NCBI GenBank assembly: GCA_028278525.1
Contig: JANQEE010000069.1
Coordinates: 62,001-126,000, forward strand
Source: Minwuiaceae bacterium
Lineage (GTDB): Bacteria > Pseudomonadota > Alphaproteobacteria > Minwuiales > Minwuiaceae
Length of the DNA stretch: 64,000 nt
Direction: 5' to 3'
In this document: positions 1-8,066 of the stretch, in pieces
How the letters are laid out: each line of letters begins with the position of its first letter
How positions within the stretch are numbered: position 1 is the stretch's first letter
Notes under the pieces: generated by a model
What the model was told of the DNA's origin: nothing
Seen by the model: only the letters and a program-made list of their open reading frames with translations
Database searches by the model: none
Translations under genes and position numbers: made by a program

Positions 1-495
1 CCGCAATTTATCGAAAACAAGCTGAAGTTCTCGCCCTATATCGCGGAAGCGGTCGTGCTGGGCGATGCCAAGCCATACCTGACGGCGATGATCTGCATCC
101 GCTTCGCGGTCGTCTCCAAATGGGCCGAGCAGCGGCGGATCGCCTTCACAACCTACACCGACCTGTCCGCCCGCGCGGAGGTGCTGGACCTGATCCGCGG
201 CGAGATCGAGCAGGTGAACGCCTCGCTGCCGGAGGCGCAGAAGATCCGCAAATTCATCCTGCTGTACAAGGAACTGGACGCCGACGACGGCGAACTGACG
301 CGAACCCGTAAGGTGCGCCGCAGCGTGGTCGCGGACAAGTACGACAACATCATCGGCGGGCTCTACGGGGACGCCGGCGAAATCGACATCGACACCGTGA
401 TCACCTATCAGGACGGCAGCACGCAGCGGATCCGAACCGTGCTGGCGGTGACCCACATGCAGCCGGCGGCGGCCCTGTCGCAGGCCGCCGAATAG
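1..495 (+). CDS. Long-chain acyl-CoA synthetase (AMP-binding), C-terminal part
   Basis: The frame is open from the first base and stops with TAG at 493-495; 164 residues of the C-terminal end are visible and the start lies outside the window. The stretch resembles the C-terminal lid domain of FAA1-type acyl-CoA synthetases (KFSPYIAEAVVLGD, then a TRTRKVRR segment where the family carries its catalytic lysine region). These ligases form an acyl-adenylate and then an acyl-CoA. It ends 26 bp before a liv-type permease. In alphaproteobacteria such ligases commonly sit inside liv-like ABC operons, suggesting import of a carboxylic acid followed by CoA activation. The substrate cannot be read from the sequence. 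Confidence 0.8.
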   Translation, partial: PQFIENKLKFSPYIAEAVVLGDAKPYLTAMICIRFAVVSKWAEQRRIAFTTYTDLSARAEVLDLIRGEIEQVNASLPEAQKIRKFILLYKELDADDGELTRTRKVRRSVVADKYDNIIGGLYGDAGEIDIDTVITYQDGSTQRIRTVLAVTHMQPAAALSQAAE

Positions 496-521
496 CCGGC
501 CGCGCGGGAGTTCAGTAGCCC

Positions 522-1415
522 ATGAATACGTCGCTTTTGCTGCAACTGCTGGTCAACGGGCTGATCGTCGGCGCGCTCTACGGCGTGGTCGCGATGTGTT
601 TCGTGCTGATCTACAAATCCACCCAGGTGGTGAATTTCGCCCAGGGCGAGTTCCTGCTGGTCGGCGCCTGGTTCTGCTGGTGGGTGGTCACCGACCTGGG
701 CCTGCCGTTCTGGATCGGCTTTCCGGCCACATTGGTGTTCATGACGATCTTCGGCGTACTGATCCAGGTGGTGGTGTTGCGGCCGCTGATCGGCGAGCCG
801 ATCATCTCTATCATCATGGTCACCATCGGCCTCGGCATCTTTTTCCAGGCGATGATGAACTGGATCTTCGGCGTCTTCGCCCAGCCGTTCCCGCCGATCT
901 TCGAGACCGAAACCATCGCGATCTTCGGCCTGAACGTCGAGACGGCCTACATGATGAGCCTGGTCATCTCCGTCGTGATCATGATCGCTTTCGCCTACTT
1001 CTTTAAGTACTCCAACATGGGGCTGGCGATGCGGGCGACGGCGTTCGACCAGCAGGTCGCCCAGAGCCTGGGCGTTTCGATCAAGCAGGTGTTCGCCATC
1101 TCCTGGGCGATTTCGGCGGTGGTCTCGGCCGTTGCCGGCGTGGTGATCGGCATCGTCAACGGCGTGTCGTCGTCGCTCGCCTTCATCGGCATCAAGGTGT
1201 TTCCGGCGGTCATCGTCGGCGGCCTGGAATCGATCGTCGGCGCGATCATCGGCGGCCTGATCATCGGCGTGCTGGAGAACATGGCGCAATTCGTCGACAG
1301 CGAGATCCTGCACTGGGGCAACATGTACGCCATCGCGCCGTTTTACGTGCTGATCATCATCCTGATGATCAAGCCGTACGGCCTGTTCGGCGTGCGCGAC
1401 ATCGAGAGGGTTTGA
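522..1415 (+). CDS. Branched-chain amino acid-type ABC transporter permease (LivH family)
   Basis: This 297-aa protein is almost entirely hydrophobic, with about eight membrane segments, which is the normal size for LivH. It has the family's N-terminal NGLIVGALYGVVAMCFVLIY segment and the FAQGEF motif around residue 40. It forms one half of the inner-membrane channel of an HAAT-family importer, paired with the next gene. ATG at 522 follows a GGGAG-like ribosome site. The gene is in line with the ligase upstream and livM 3 bp downstream, so one transcript is likely. The substrate may be an aromatic or other organic acid instead of an amino acid; this is inference from the neighbouring ligase. 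Confidence 0.92.
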   Translation: MNTSLLLQLLVNGLIVGALYGVVAMCFVLIYKSTQVVNFAQGEFLLVGAWFCWWVVTDLGLPFWIGFPATLVFMTIFGVLIQVVVLRPLIGEPIISIIMVTIGLGIFFQAMMNWIFGVFAQPFPPIFETETIAIFGLNVETAYMMSLVISVVIMIAFAYFFKYSNMGLAMRATAFDQQVAQSLGVSIKQVFAISWAISAVVSAVAGVVIGIVNGVSSSLAFIGIKVFPAVIVGGLESIVGAIIGGLIIGVLENMAQFVDSEILHWGNMYAIAPFYVLIIILMIKPYGLFGVRDIERV

Positions 1416-1418
1416 GCG

Positions 1419-2510
1419 ATGGCCGGTGGCACGCCCCTGCCCTCGGGCGAATTCCATACGACCTACAAGGCGGACATGACGCTGTTTCCGTCGAAGATGT
1501 CGCGCCTGTTCTGCGCCTTCGGCGTGCTGGTGCTGTTGCTGCTGCCGCTGAACTACGGCGGGTTCCAGTTCGTCGACGCCTATCTGCTGAACCTGATGAT
1601 CCAGATCGGCATCTACGGCATCGGGGCGCTGGGCCTGAACATCCTGGTCGGCTTCACCGGGCAGATCTCGCTCGGCCATAGCGCGTTCTTCGGCTTCGGC
1701 GCGTTCGCCTCCGCCTGGATCAACAACACCACCGGCATTCCGGTATTCTTCAGCATCCCGCTGGGCGCACTGCTGACCACGGCGGTCGGCCTGATCGTCG
1801 GCATTCCCGCCGCGCGGATCCGCGGGCTGTACCTGGCGATTGCGACCCTGGCGTCGCAGTTCATCCTCGAGGACTTCTTCAACCGCGCCGACTGGTTCTC
1901 CGGCGGCGCCTCGGGCGCCCTGGCCGAGCCGTTCACGTTGTTCGGCTACGCGCTCGACACCGACGTCAAGTATTACTACGTCGTCCTGGCCTACATGGTG
2001 ATCATGTATATCGCCGGGGCGAACCTGTTGAGAACGCGGGACGGCCGCGCCTTCATCGCCGTGCGCGACCATTACCTCTCCGCCGAAATGATGGGCATCA
2101 ACCTGACCAAATACCGCATCCTGGCCTTCGGCATCTCGTCGTTCTACGCCGGCCTGGCGGGGGCGCTGTTCGGCCACTATCTCGGCTTCGTGTCGGCGGA
2201 AGGCTTCACCATCCTGCTCTCCATCCAGTTCCTGGGCATGATCATCATCGGCGGGCTCGGCTCGGTGATGGGCACGCTGATGGGCACCGCGTTCATGGTG
2301 CTACTGCCGGAAGTGATGGAGAGCGCCGCGACAGGCATCGGCCATATGGCGGGCGGCTCGATCTCCGAACTCACCTCGACCCTGCCGTATCTGAAGGAAG
2401 CGGCGATCGGGCTGGCGATCATCCTGTTCCTGATCTTCGAGCCGGATGGCCTGGCCAACCGGTGGCGGCTGATCAAGTCGTACTGGAAGCTCTACCCGTT
2501 CTCTTACTGA
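1419..2510 (+). CDS. Branched-chain amino acid-type ABC transporter permease (LivM family)
   Basis: The 363-aa membrane protein carries LivM signatures: GLNILVGFTGQISLGHSAFF about residues 70-90, and the cytoplasmic coupling loop RDHYLSAEMMGINLTKYR that contacts the ATPase. It completes the channel with the LivH-like protein. The ATG at 1419 is only 3 bp after the upstream stop; a second ATG at 1476 would remove 19 residues and is possible. Downstream, only 18 bp separate its stop from the convergent stop of a marR gene. That gene is where the usual order permease-permease-binding protein-ATPase is broken. Confidence 0.92.
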   Translation: MAGGTPLPSGEFHTTYKADMTLFPSKMSRLFCAFGVLVLLLLPLNYGGFQFVDAYLLNLMIQIGIYGIGALGLNILVGFTGQISLGHSAFFGFGAFASAWINNTTGIPVFFSIPLGALLTTAVGLIVGIPAARIRGLYLAIATLASQFILEDFFNRADWFSGGASGALAEPFTLFGYALDTDVKYYYVVLAYMVIMYIAGANLLRTRDGRAFIAVRDHYLSAEMMGINLTKYRILAFGISSFYAGLAGALFGHYLGFVSAEGFTILLSIQFLGMIIIGGLGSVMGTLMGTAFMVLLPEVMESAATGIGHMAGGSISELTSTLPYLKEAAIGLAIILFLIFEPDGLANRWRLIKSYWKLYPFSY

Positions 2511-2528
2511 CGCGCCGCCGGCCCGGCA

Positions 2529-2996
2529 TCAGCCCGCCGTCCGGCCAGCGCGCACCGCCTTGTCCAACTGTTTTCGGAACCCGGACCACTGGCCGAAGCC
2601 GAATTGTTCGAGAAACGCCTGCTGCGCCCGCTCCCATAACGGCATCGCATCGGCCAACGCCCGCTGGCCGGCGGATGTGAGCGTTACGAACCGAACGCGT
2701 CCAGTCGGCCCGGGCGCCCGCTCGACCAGGCCACGCGCCTCCAACGGCTTCAGATTACGGGACAGTGTCGAGGCATCCATGATCAGCTCGCGGGCAATCC
2801 GGGCGATAGAGGACGGACCGCAGGCGGCGACGGCGACCAGGATCACGAGCTGCGTCGACCGCAGGCCACACGGCTCCAGGACATCGTCGTACAATTGCGT
2901 CACCGACCGCGACGCCTTGCGGAAATTCAGGCAGGCGCACTCGGCGGCAACGGCGGCATAGCGCTCATCGCCGGACCGCTCCCGATTGCTGGCCAT
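2529..2996 (-). CDS. MarR-family transcriptional regulator
   Basis: The 155-aa protein has the MarR winged-helix layout: an N-terminal dimer helix with the ECACLNFRKASR motif, an HTH around GPSSIARIARELIMDASTLS, and a wing ending in VRFVTLTSAGQ. I place the start at the ATG at 2996 because GGGAGAGG lies just upstream on the minus strand; the frame stays open to 3020. Cysteines in the N-terminal CAC motif could be redox-sensitive, which is inference. It is divergent from the PEP-CTERM gene, with a 20-bp palindrome between them (3079-3098) that is a likely operator. It converges on livM and has no obvious link to the transporter. Confidence 0.88.
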   Translation of the reverse strand: MASNRERSGDERYAAVAAECACLNFRKASRSVTQLYDDVLEPCGLRSTQLVILVAVAACGPSSIARIARELIMDASTLSRNLKPLEARGLVERAPGPTGRVRFVTLTSAGQRALADAMPLWERAQQAFLEQFGFGQWSGFRKQLDKAVRAGRTAG

Positions 2997-3078
2997 CGCG
3001 CCCTCTCCCATACGCTGCACTGTAATCCAATTGTCATACCATCACGCCTTTGTGTTGTCATCGGTACTAAGCCGATAT

Positions 3079-3098
3079 TGCCATGTATATACACGGCA
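3079..3098. promoter_or_regulatory. 20-bp palindromic candidate operator
   Basis: TGCCATGTATATACACGGCA is an inverted repeat with a single mismatched pair. It lies in the divergent spacer between the MarR gene and the PEP-CTERM gene, about 60 bp upstream of the latter's ATG. MarR proteins usually bind palindromes of this size in their own divergent promoter, so autoregulation and control of the neighbour are likely. No binding evidence exists here. Confidence 0.5.
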
Positions 3099-3157
3099 GA
3101 TACGGTTTGGCGGCGTGTGGAGGGACACGGAACGACATCAATCAACGGGAGACCACG

Positions 3158-3766
3158 ATGTCAGGCTTAATCGTCAGACTTACATTGCCAATTGTCGGTG
3201 CGCTTGCCGCGCTCGCCTTCATGGCACCGTCGCAATCCCAGGCGGCGCCTGTAACCATTCAGTTCAGCGAGGCGGAGGGATTGACGATACGGCGCATTCC
3301 CGACGGAGATCCTGAGGGCACGGGTTCCACCGTCTTTTCACTCAACGGCGCAAACTTTTCCGGCGGCGAAGTATCGTTCTTAATGAGTCCGCCGTTTTAT
3401 GCATCGCCTCCGGCATCCTACCTGATCGGCGGCAGCGGTCTGGTCACGTTCGACACCCTGGCCCGCAGCGTCTCGTTTTTCTTCGTCGATGACGGCCAGG
3501 CCGATTTCGTCGCGACGGCGTTCGACAAAGGGGGCAATGCGATCGCCACGGCGACCAGCAACGATATAACGAGCCTTAACGATCCCAACAACTTCGTAAC
3601 ATTGGCCGCCGCGAACCGCGCCATCTCGCGGGTCGAGATTACCGGCGGGGCCGTGGACAATTTTACCTTCGAGGAAGTCCCGGAACCGGCAAGCCTGGCT
3701 TTGCTGGCCATGGGATTGGGCGCGTTCGGATTCATGAACAGGCGCAGACTGAAACGGCAAGCGTAG
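3158..3766 (+). CDS. PEP-CTERM sorting domain protein (secreted)
   Basis: The 202-aa protein has a signal peptide (MSGLIVRLTLPIVGALAALA, cleaved near SQSQA), a beta-rich middle of unknown function, and a textbook PEP-CTERM tail. The tail is VPEPASLALLAMGLGAFGFM followed by basic residues NRRRLKRQA. This tail is known to be recognised by exosortase (EpsH/XrtA type) for surface or exopolysaccharide delivery; no exosortase gene is in this window. The start at 3158 is chosen because it gives a proper signal peptide and has CGGGAG before it; the frame is open from 3083. The gene lies within the liv-type operon together with the divergent marR, and a hairpin terminator follows. Confidence 0.88.
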   Translation: MSGLIVRLTLPIVGALAALAFMAPSQSQAAPVTIQFSEAEGLTIRRIPDGDPEGTGSTVFSLNGANFSGGEVSFLMSPPFYASPPASYLIGGSGLVTFDTLARSVSFFFVDDGQADFVATAFDKGGNAIATATSNDITSLNDPNNFVTLAAANRAISRVEITGGAVDNFTFEEVPEPASLALLAMGLGAFGFMNRRRLKRQA

Positions 3767-3804
3767 GTCAGAATACCGCAAACAGCGGCAGTTTTTCGCA
3801 ATCG

Positions 3805-3840
3805 GGCGGCGGCCTTGCAAAAAGGCTGTCGCCTTTTCTT
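3805..3840 (+). terminator. Rho-independent terminator after the PEP-CTERM gene
   Basis: GGCG..GGCCTT and AAGGC..CGCC can pair across a short A-rich loop and are followed by TTTTCTT. It sits 38 bp after the PEP-CTERM stop and would insulate that gene from the binding-protein gene downstream. Confidence 0.6.
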
Positions 3841-3977
3841 CATCTCGGTATGGTTAATTCAATTGCGGGACTTTACCCGCAGTGTCGGCGACGTATCGGA
3901 AATTGAAGACGGTCCGCCGCCCAAAGGCTATAGTGTCTGCAATGCATTGCACCGAAAACAAAGGGAGGAACATCAGT

Positions 3978-5255
3978 ATGCGGAACTCCATTTGCGCCTT
4001 TCTCGCGACCACCGGGCTGGTCGCGCTGGCCGGCACCGCGATGGCGGACGAGATCTTCATCGGCAATCTGTACGACATGACCGGGCCGACCTCCGGCGTC
4101 GGCAAGTTCGCCGGCCAGGGCAAGATCGACGCGCTGGAATACATCAACAAAAACGGCGGTATCAACGGGAAGACGATGCGGCTGGAGCACATCGACTATT
4201 CCTACAAGGTGCCGCAGGCAATCGCCGCTTATAAGAAGTGGAAGCAACAGGGCATCACCGTGATCCAGGGCTGGGGCACCGGCGACACCGAAGCGCTGAT
4301 CGGATTCGTGTCGAAAGACAAGATCCCATACATCTCGATGTCGTTCTCCGGCCACCTGACCGACCCGACCGGCAAGGGCCCGAAGACCAAAAAGCCGGCG
4401 CCGTACAACTTCTTCGCCGCGCCGTCCTATTCCGACGGCGCCCGCGCGCTGGTGCAGTGGGCGGCGGCCGATTGGAAGGCGCGGGGCGAGAGCCGCAAGC
4501 CGCGCTACATCCATATGGGCGACAACCACCCCTATCCGAACGCGCCGAAGGATGCGGCCTACGACTACGCCAAGGAACTCGGCTTCGACACGCTGCCGGC
4601 GATCCAGTATTCGCTCCGCCCCGGCGACTTCAAGGCGCAGTGCCTGTCGCTGAAGGAGTCCGGCGCCGACTATGCGTTCCTGGCCAATACCGGCGGCTCC
4701 AACATCTCGCTGCTGAAGTCCTGCGCCACCGTCGGCGTCGACACCCAGTTCATCTCCAACATCTGGGGCATGGACGAGAACACCATGAAGACCGCCGGCG
4801 AAGCGGCCGACGGCGTGGTCTGGGTGATGAGCACGGCAAGCTGGACCGACGACGCGCCCGGCATGAAACTGGTCCGCGAAGTCTCCAAGATGTCGGATCC
4901 GAGCGGCGAGACCTTCCGCCCGGTGCACTATATCCGCGGCCTCTGCCATCCGTTCTATATGAAGGAAGCCCTGGAATGGGCCGACAAGAACGGCGGCATC
5001 ACCGGCGAGAACATCAAAAAGGGCTTCTACCAGAAGAAGGACTGGGTGCCGGCGGGCCTGGAAGGCGTTTGCGGCCCGGTGACCTGGACCGAGGACGACC
5101 ATCGCAGCCAGACCACCATCCCGCTGTATCAGGCCAGCGTGAAAGGCGAGACGGCGGAAGGCGGGATCAGCGACCTGCTCGCCAAGGGCACAATGAGCAT
5201 GAAGAAGGTGTTCACCGCCGAAATCCCGCGCAAGCCGGAATGGATCGGCTGGTAA
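3978..5255 (+). CDS. Branched-chain amino acid-type ABC transporter substrate-binding protein
   Basis: This 425-aa LivK-like periplasmic protein has a signal peptide (MRNSICAFLATTGLVALAG, cleavage near TAMA-DE). The mature start is IFIGNLYDMTGPTSGVG, the type I periplasmic-binding fold. The start at 3978 is preceded by AAGGGAGG; longer in-frame extensions lack a signal peptide at their N terminus. It captures the substrate for the LivH/LivM/LivF transporter. It is separated from livM by the 1.4-kb marR/PEP-CTERM insertion, so it probably has its own promoter in 3841-3960. A GC hairpin with a T-run follows at 5282-5313, before the ATPase gene. Ligand unknown. Confidence 0.9.
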   Translation: MRNSICAFLATTGLVALAGTAMADEIFIGNLYDMTGPTSGVGKFAGQGKIDALEYINKNGGINGKTMRLEHIDYSYKVPQAIAAYKKWKQQGITVIQGWGTGDTEALIGFVSKDKIPYISMSFSGHLTDPTGKGPKTKKPAPYNFFAAPSYSDGARALVQWAAADWKARGESRKPRYIHMGDNHPYPNAPKDAAYDYAKELGFDTLPAIQYSLRPGDFKAQCLSLKESGADYAFLANTGGSNISLLKSCATVGVDTQFISNIWGMDENTMKTAGEAADGVVWVMSTASWTDDAPGMKLVREVSKMSDPSGETFRPVHYIRGLCHPFYMKEALEWADKNGGITGENIKKGFYQKKDWVPAGLEGVCGPVTWTEDDHRSQTTIPLYQASVKGETAEGGISDLLAKGTMSMKKVFTAEIPRKPEWIGW

Positions 5256-5281
5256 GCGCCGCAGGTTGAGACGTGACGACA

Positions 5282-5313
5282 GGGGCGGCTCGGCGACGGG
5301 CCGCCCCAATTTT
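5282..5313 (+). terminator. Intercistronic hairpin with T-run between binding protein and ATPase
   Basis: GGGGCGGC at 5282-5289 pairs with GCCGCCCC at 5300-5307 and is followed by AATTTT. It is a candidate partial terminator that would let the binding protein be made in excess over the ATPase, as is common in ABC operons. Confidence 0.55.
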
Positions 5314-5350
5314 CTCAGTCAACGAACAGCGAGCGGAGTCGGACAGGACC

Positions 5351-6169
5351 ATGTCGGAGGCAGCGAGTTCAGCGCCGGACCCGGCCAGCATGCTGACGGT
5401 CAACAATATCGAGGTCGTCTATAACGACGTCATCCTGGTCCTGCGCGGCGTCAGCCTGGAGGTGCCGGAAGGCCAGATCGTCACCCTGCTGGGCCCGAAC
5501 GGCGCCGGCAAGTCGACCACGCTGAAGGCGATTTCCGGCCTGCTGAAGACCGAGGACGGCGAGGTCACCGGCGGCGACATCCGGTTCCTGGGCGAAGAAA
5601 TCCGCAACGCCGATCCAGAGCGGATCGTGCGCAAGGGCATCTTCCAGGTGATGGAGGGCCGGCGCATCGTCGCCGACATGACGGTGTTGGAGAACCTCCG
5701 GCTCGGCGCGTTTACCCGCAACAAGCGCGATGTCAGCGACGACATCGATCAGGTGTTCCGGTACTTCCCGCGGCTGAGGGAACGCACCGGGCTCGCCGGT
5801 TACCTCTCCGGCGGCGAGCAGCAGATGCTGGCGATCGGCCGCGCCCTGATGGCGCGGCCCAAGATGATCCTGCTGGACGAGCCGAGCATGGGCCTGTCGC
5901 CGCTGCTGGTACAGGAGGTGTTCGGCATCATCCGCTCGCTGAACGAAGACCTCGGCATCACCATGCTGCTGGTCGAGCAGAACGCCAACATGGCGCTGAA
6001 ATGCGCGTCCTACGGTTACATCATGGAGTCCGGCAAGATCGTGCTGGACGGGACGCGCGATCAGTTGTTGAACAACGAGGACGTCAAGGAGTTCTATCTC
6101 GGCAGCGCCGGCGAGCGGAAGAGCTTCAAGAATTTGAAGTCCTATCGGCGGCGAAAGCGGTGGCTGTAG
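5351..6169 (+). CDS. Branched-chain amino acid-type ABC transporter ATP-binding protein (LivF family)
   Basis: The 272-aa ATPase has Walker A GPNGAGKST, signature LSGGEQQML, Walker B ILLDEPSMGL and the switch histidine region that in this subfamily reads VEQNA. It is longer than typical LivF (about 235 aa) because of an N-terminal extension and a basic C-terminal tail (KSYRRRKRWL). That tail is usual for liv systems that carry an embedded acyl-CoA ligase. ATG at 5351 is chosen over an upstream in-frame codon because it starts just before the conserved MLTVNNIEVVY. No LivG partner is in the window; it is probably upstream of base 1. Confidence 0.92.
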   Translation: MSEAASSAPDPASMLTVNNIEVVYNDVILVLRGVSLEVPEGQIVTLLGPNGAGKSTTLKAISGLLKTEDGEVTGGDIRFLGEEIRNADPERIVRKGIFQVMEGRRIVADMTVLENLRLGAFTRNKRDVSDDIDQVFRYFPRLRERTGLAGYLSGGEQQMLAIGRALMARPKMILLDEPSMGLSPLLVQEVFGIIRSLNEDLGITMLLVEQNANMALKCASYGYIMESGKIVLDGTRDQLLNNEDVKEFYLGSAGERKSFKNLKSYRRRKRWL

Positions 6170-6495
6170 AAGAAGAGCTCTTGCCGGCGGTCATCCTTTG
6201 CGTGGCCTCGCCATCGACATAATTTGAAGGCCGGTGCGGCACCTGTGGAGACTGTATGCACTGCGCCATGGATGCTCGGATCAAGTCCGAGCATGACGAT
6301 TGTGCGTTCGTCGGAGCCGCCCCCCATCTGTCGCCCTCGGACTTGATCCGAGCGCCCATGCCGCCGCGAGCACCTTCCAGTCCGAAGCAAGCGGTCATCG
6401 CGAGGCGCGTAGCGCCGCGGCGATCTCGGTCGGACGGAACGCGGCTTTTCCAGATTGCTTCGCTGCGCTCGCAATGACAGCCTGGGCTGCCGGTG
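6170..6495. repeat. Gene-free spacer with palindromic dispersed repeats
   Basis: No gene is seen in 6170-6495. It holds a hairpin at 6273-6293 (TGCTCGGA/TCCGAGCA), an inverted copy of the same motif at 6336-6352 (CTCGGA/TCCGAG), and a longer element at 6394-6479. The element begins GTCATCGCGAGGCGC and ends CGCTCGCAATGAC. It recurs at 20389-20490 and 39804-39890, so it is a dispersed intergenic repeat. It separates the convergent livF and SDR genes. Confidence 0.7.
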
Positions 6496-7266
6496 TCACC
6501 AGGCCGTGTAGCCGCCGTCGACCACCAGTTCCGTGCCGGTGACGAATTTGGCGTCGTCCGACGCCAGGTAGACGATCGCCTGGGCGATATCGGCCGGCTC
6601 GCCGAGATGATTGACCGGGTGGCGGCTTTCGATCAGCGCCCTGGACGCCGCCGGATCGGGCTGCTGTCCCAGCGCGCCTTGTACCATCGGCGTATCGATA
6701 TAGCCGGGGTGGACGGAATTCACCCGGATGTTCAAGCCGGCCTGGGCGCATTCGACGGCGGCCGACTTGGTCAGCATCCGGACCCCGCCCTTGCTGGCGG
6801 AATAGGCGGACGCCCCTGCGGTGCCAACGATCCCGAGGATCGAGGAAACGTTGATTATCGAACCGCCGCCGCGCGGCGCCATCGTGGTGATGGCCGCCTT
6901 GGTGCCGAGGAACACGCCGTCGAGATTAACCGCCATGACCCGGCGCCATTCTTCCATCGTCATCTCGACGATCGGCCTGACAAAGCCGAGGCCGGCATTG
7001 TTGACCATGACGTCGATTTGGCCGAAACGGCCGAGCGCCGACTCGACGGCCGCCGCCCAATCGGACTCGATTGTGGCGTCGTGGCGCAGGAACAGGGATT
7101 CGCCGCCCGCCGCTTCGATCTCCGCCGCGACGGCGGCACCGTCCTGCTCGTTCAGATCGGTTACGACCAGACGCGCACCCTCGGCTGCCAGCGCCAACGC
7201 CGCCGCCCGGCCGATACCCGACGCGCCGCCGGTGACGAAAGCGACCTTGTCCTGTACCCGCGCCAT
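6496..7266 (-). CDS. SDR-family NAD(P)-dependent oxidoreductase
   Basis: The 256-aa classical short-chain dehydrogenase has the cofactor motif TGGASGIGRAA at residues 12-22, NNAG in the middle, catalytic Ser in NVSS, and YSASKGG (Tyr-x3-Lys). The acidic residue after beta-2 (VVTDLNE) favours NAD. It is the last gene of a minus-strand operon (acyl-CoA ligase, racemase, enoyl-CoA hydratase, SDR), starting 5 bp after the hydratase stop. In that setting it probably oxidises a 3-hydroxyacyl-CoA, which is inference from context. The frame stays open far upstream, but the true N terminus is MARVQDKVAFVTGG. Confidence 0.9.
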   Translation of the reverse strand: MARVQDKVAFVTGGASGIGRAAALALAAEGARLVVTDLNEQDGAAVAAEIEAAGGESLFLRHDATIESDWAAAVESALGRFGQIDVMVNNAGLGFVRPIVEMTMEEWRRVMAVNLDGVFLGTKAAITTMAPRGGGSIINVSSILGIVGTAGASAYSASKGGVRMLTKSAAVECAQAGLNIRVNSVHPGYIDTPMVQGALGQQPDPAASRALIESRHPVNHLGEPADIAQAIVYLASDDAKFVTGTELVVDGGYTAW

Positions 7267-7271
7267 ATCTC

Positions 7272-8066
7272 TCACTTCCCCGTAAAAGTCGGTTTGCGCT
7301 TCTCGAGAAACGCCGCGACCGCCTCGCGATGATCGGCCGTATGGAAGGTGTTCATCTCGTAGGCGAGCGAGGTTTCGAACACCGCGTTGGCGACCTGTTT
7401 CAGGCCCAGATTGACCGCGACCTTGGTATAGCGAATTGCGCGCTGCGCGCCGCCGGCCAGTTTCTTTGCGAAGGCATCGACGCGGGCGTCGAGTTCGGCG
7501 GCCGGCACGGCGTGATTGACCAGACCGATCCGCGCCGCCTCCGCGCCGGTGAGAATGTCGCCGGTCATCAGGTATTCCTTGGCCCGAGCGAAGCCGATCA
7601 GTTGCGGCCAGATCACCGCGCCGCCGTCGCCGGCGACGATGCCGACGCGGACATGGGGGTCGGCGATCTTGGCGTCTTCCGCCGCGAACACCACGTCGCA
7701 GAACAGCGCCAGCGTTGCGCCGAGACCGATGGCGGAGCCGCGCACCCTGGCGATCACCGGCTTCTCGATGTCGAGCAGGCCGAAGATGATGCGCTTGGCT
7801 TCGGCCGCCGCCGGGCCGGCGCTCGGATCGTCGGCGCTTTCCTGCATCCATTTGATATCGCCGCCGGCGCAGAAGTGTTCGCCCTCGCCGGTCAGCACGA
7901 CGATGTCGGTGTCGGCGTCGTTGTCGAGCTCATAGAAGACTCGCGCGAGCTCTTCATGGGTGAGCGCGTCGACGGCGTTGAGCGCGTCGGGCCGGTTGAT
8001 CGCAACCGTGGTGATCCGCCCGTCGCGGGTAATCTTCAGCCGCTCGTAGCTTTCCGGCTTTATCAC
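7272..8066 (-). CDS. Enoyl-CoA hydratase/isomerase family protein
   Basis: The 264-aa crotonase-fold protein has the oxyanion-hole segments [15 protein letters not shown] and [16 protein letters not shown], and the active-site stretch [16 protein letters not shown]. It likely hydrates a 2-enoyl-CoA. It starts with GTG at 8066 overlapping the racemase stop (GTGA), so translation is coupled; the SDR follows 5 bp later. The C-terminal [12 protein letters not shown] is the usual crotonase ending. Exact substrate not determinable; the racemase neighbour suggests 2-methyl-branched acyl-CoAs. Confidence 0.9.
   Translation of the reverse strand: MIKPESYERLKITRDGRITTVAINRPDALNAVDALTHEELARVFYELDNDADTDIVVLTGEGEHFCAGGDIKWMQESADDPSAGPAAAEAKRIIFGLLDIEKPVIARVRGSAIGLGATLALFCDVVFAAEDAKIADPHVRVGIVAGDGGAVIWPQLIGFARAKEYLMTGDILTGAEAARIGLVNHAVPAAELDARVDAFAKKLAGGAQRAIRYTKVAVNLGLKQVANAVFETSLAYEMNTFHTADHREAVAAFLEKRKPTFTGK

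Noticed and set aside
408-2177. A 589-codon open frame antisense to livH/livM
   Set aside because: It mirrors two well-conserved permease genes in a high-GC region, and its product is a low-complexity His/Asp/Arg-rich string. Long antisense frames are expected here.
3873-5309. A 478-codon frame antisense to the binding protein
   Set aside because: The plus strand encodes a clear LivK-type protein with signal peptide; the antisense product has no recognisable domain.
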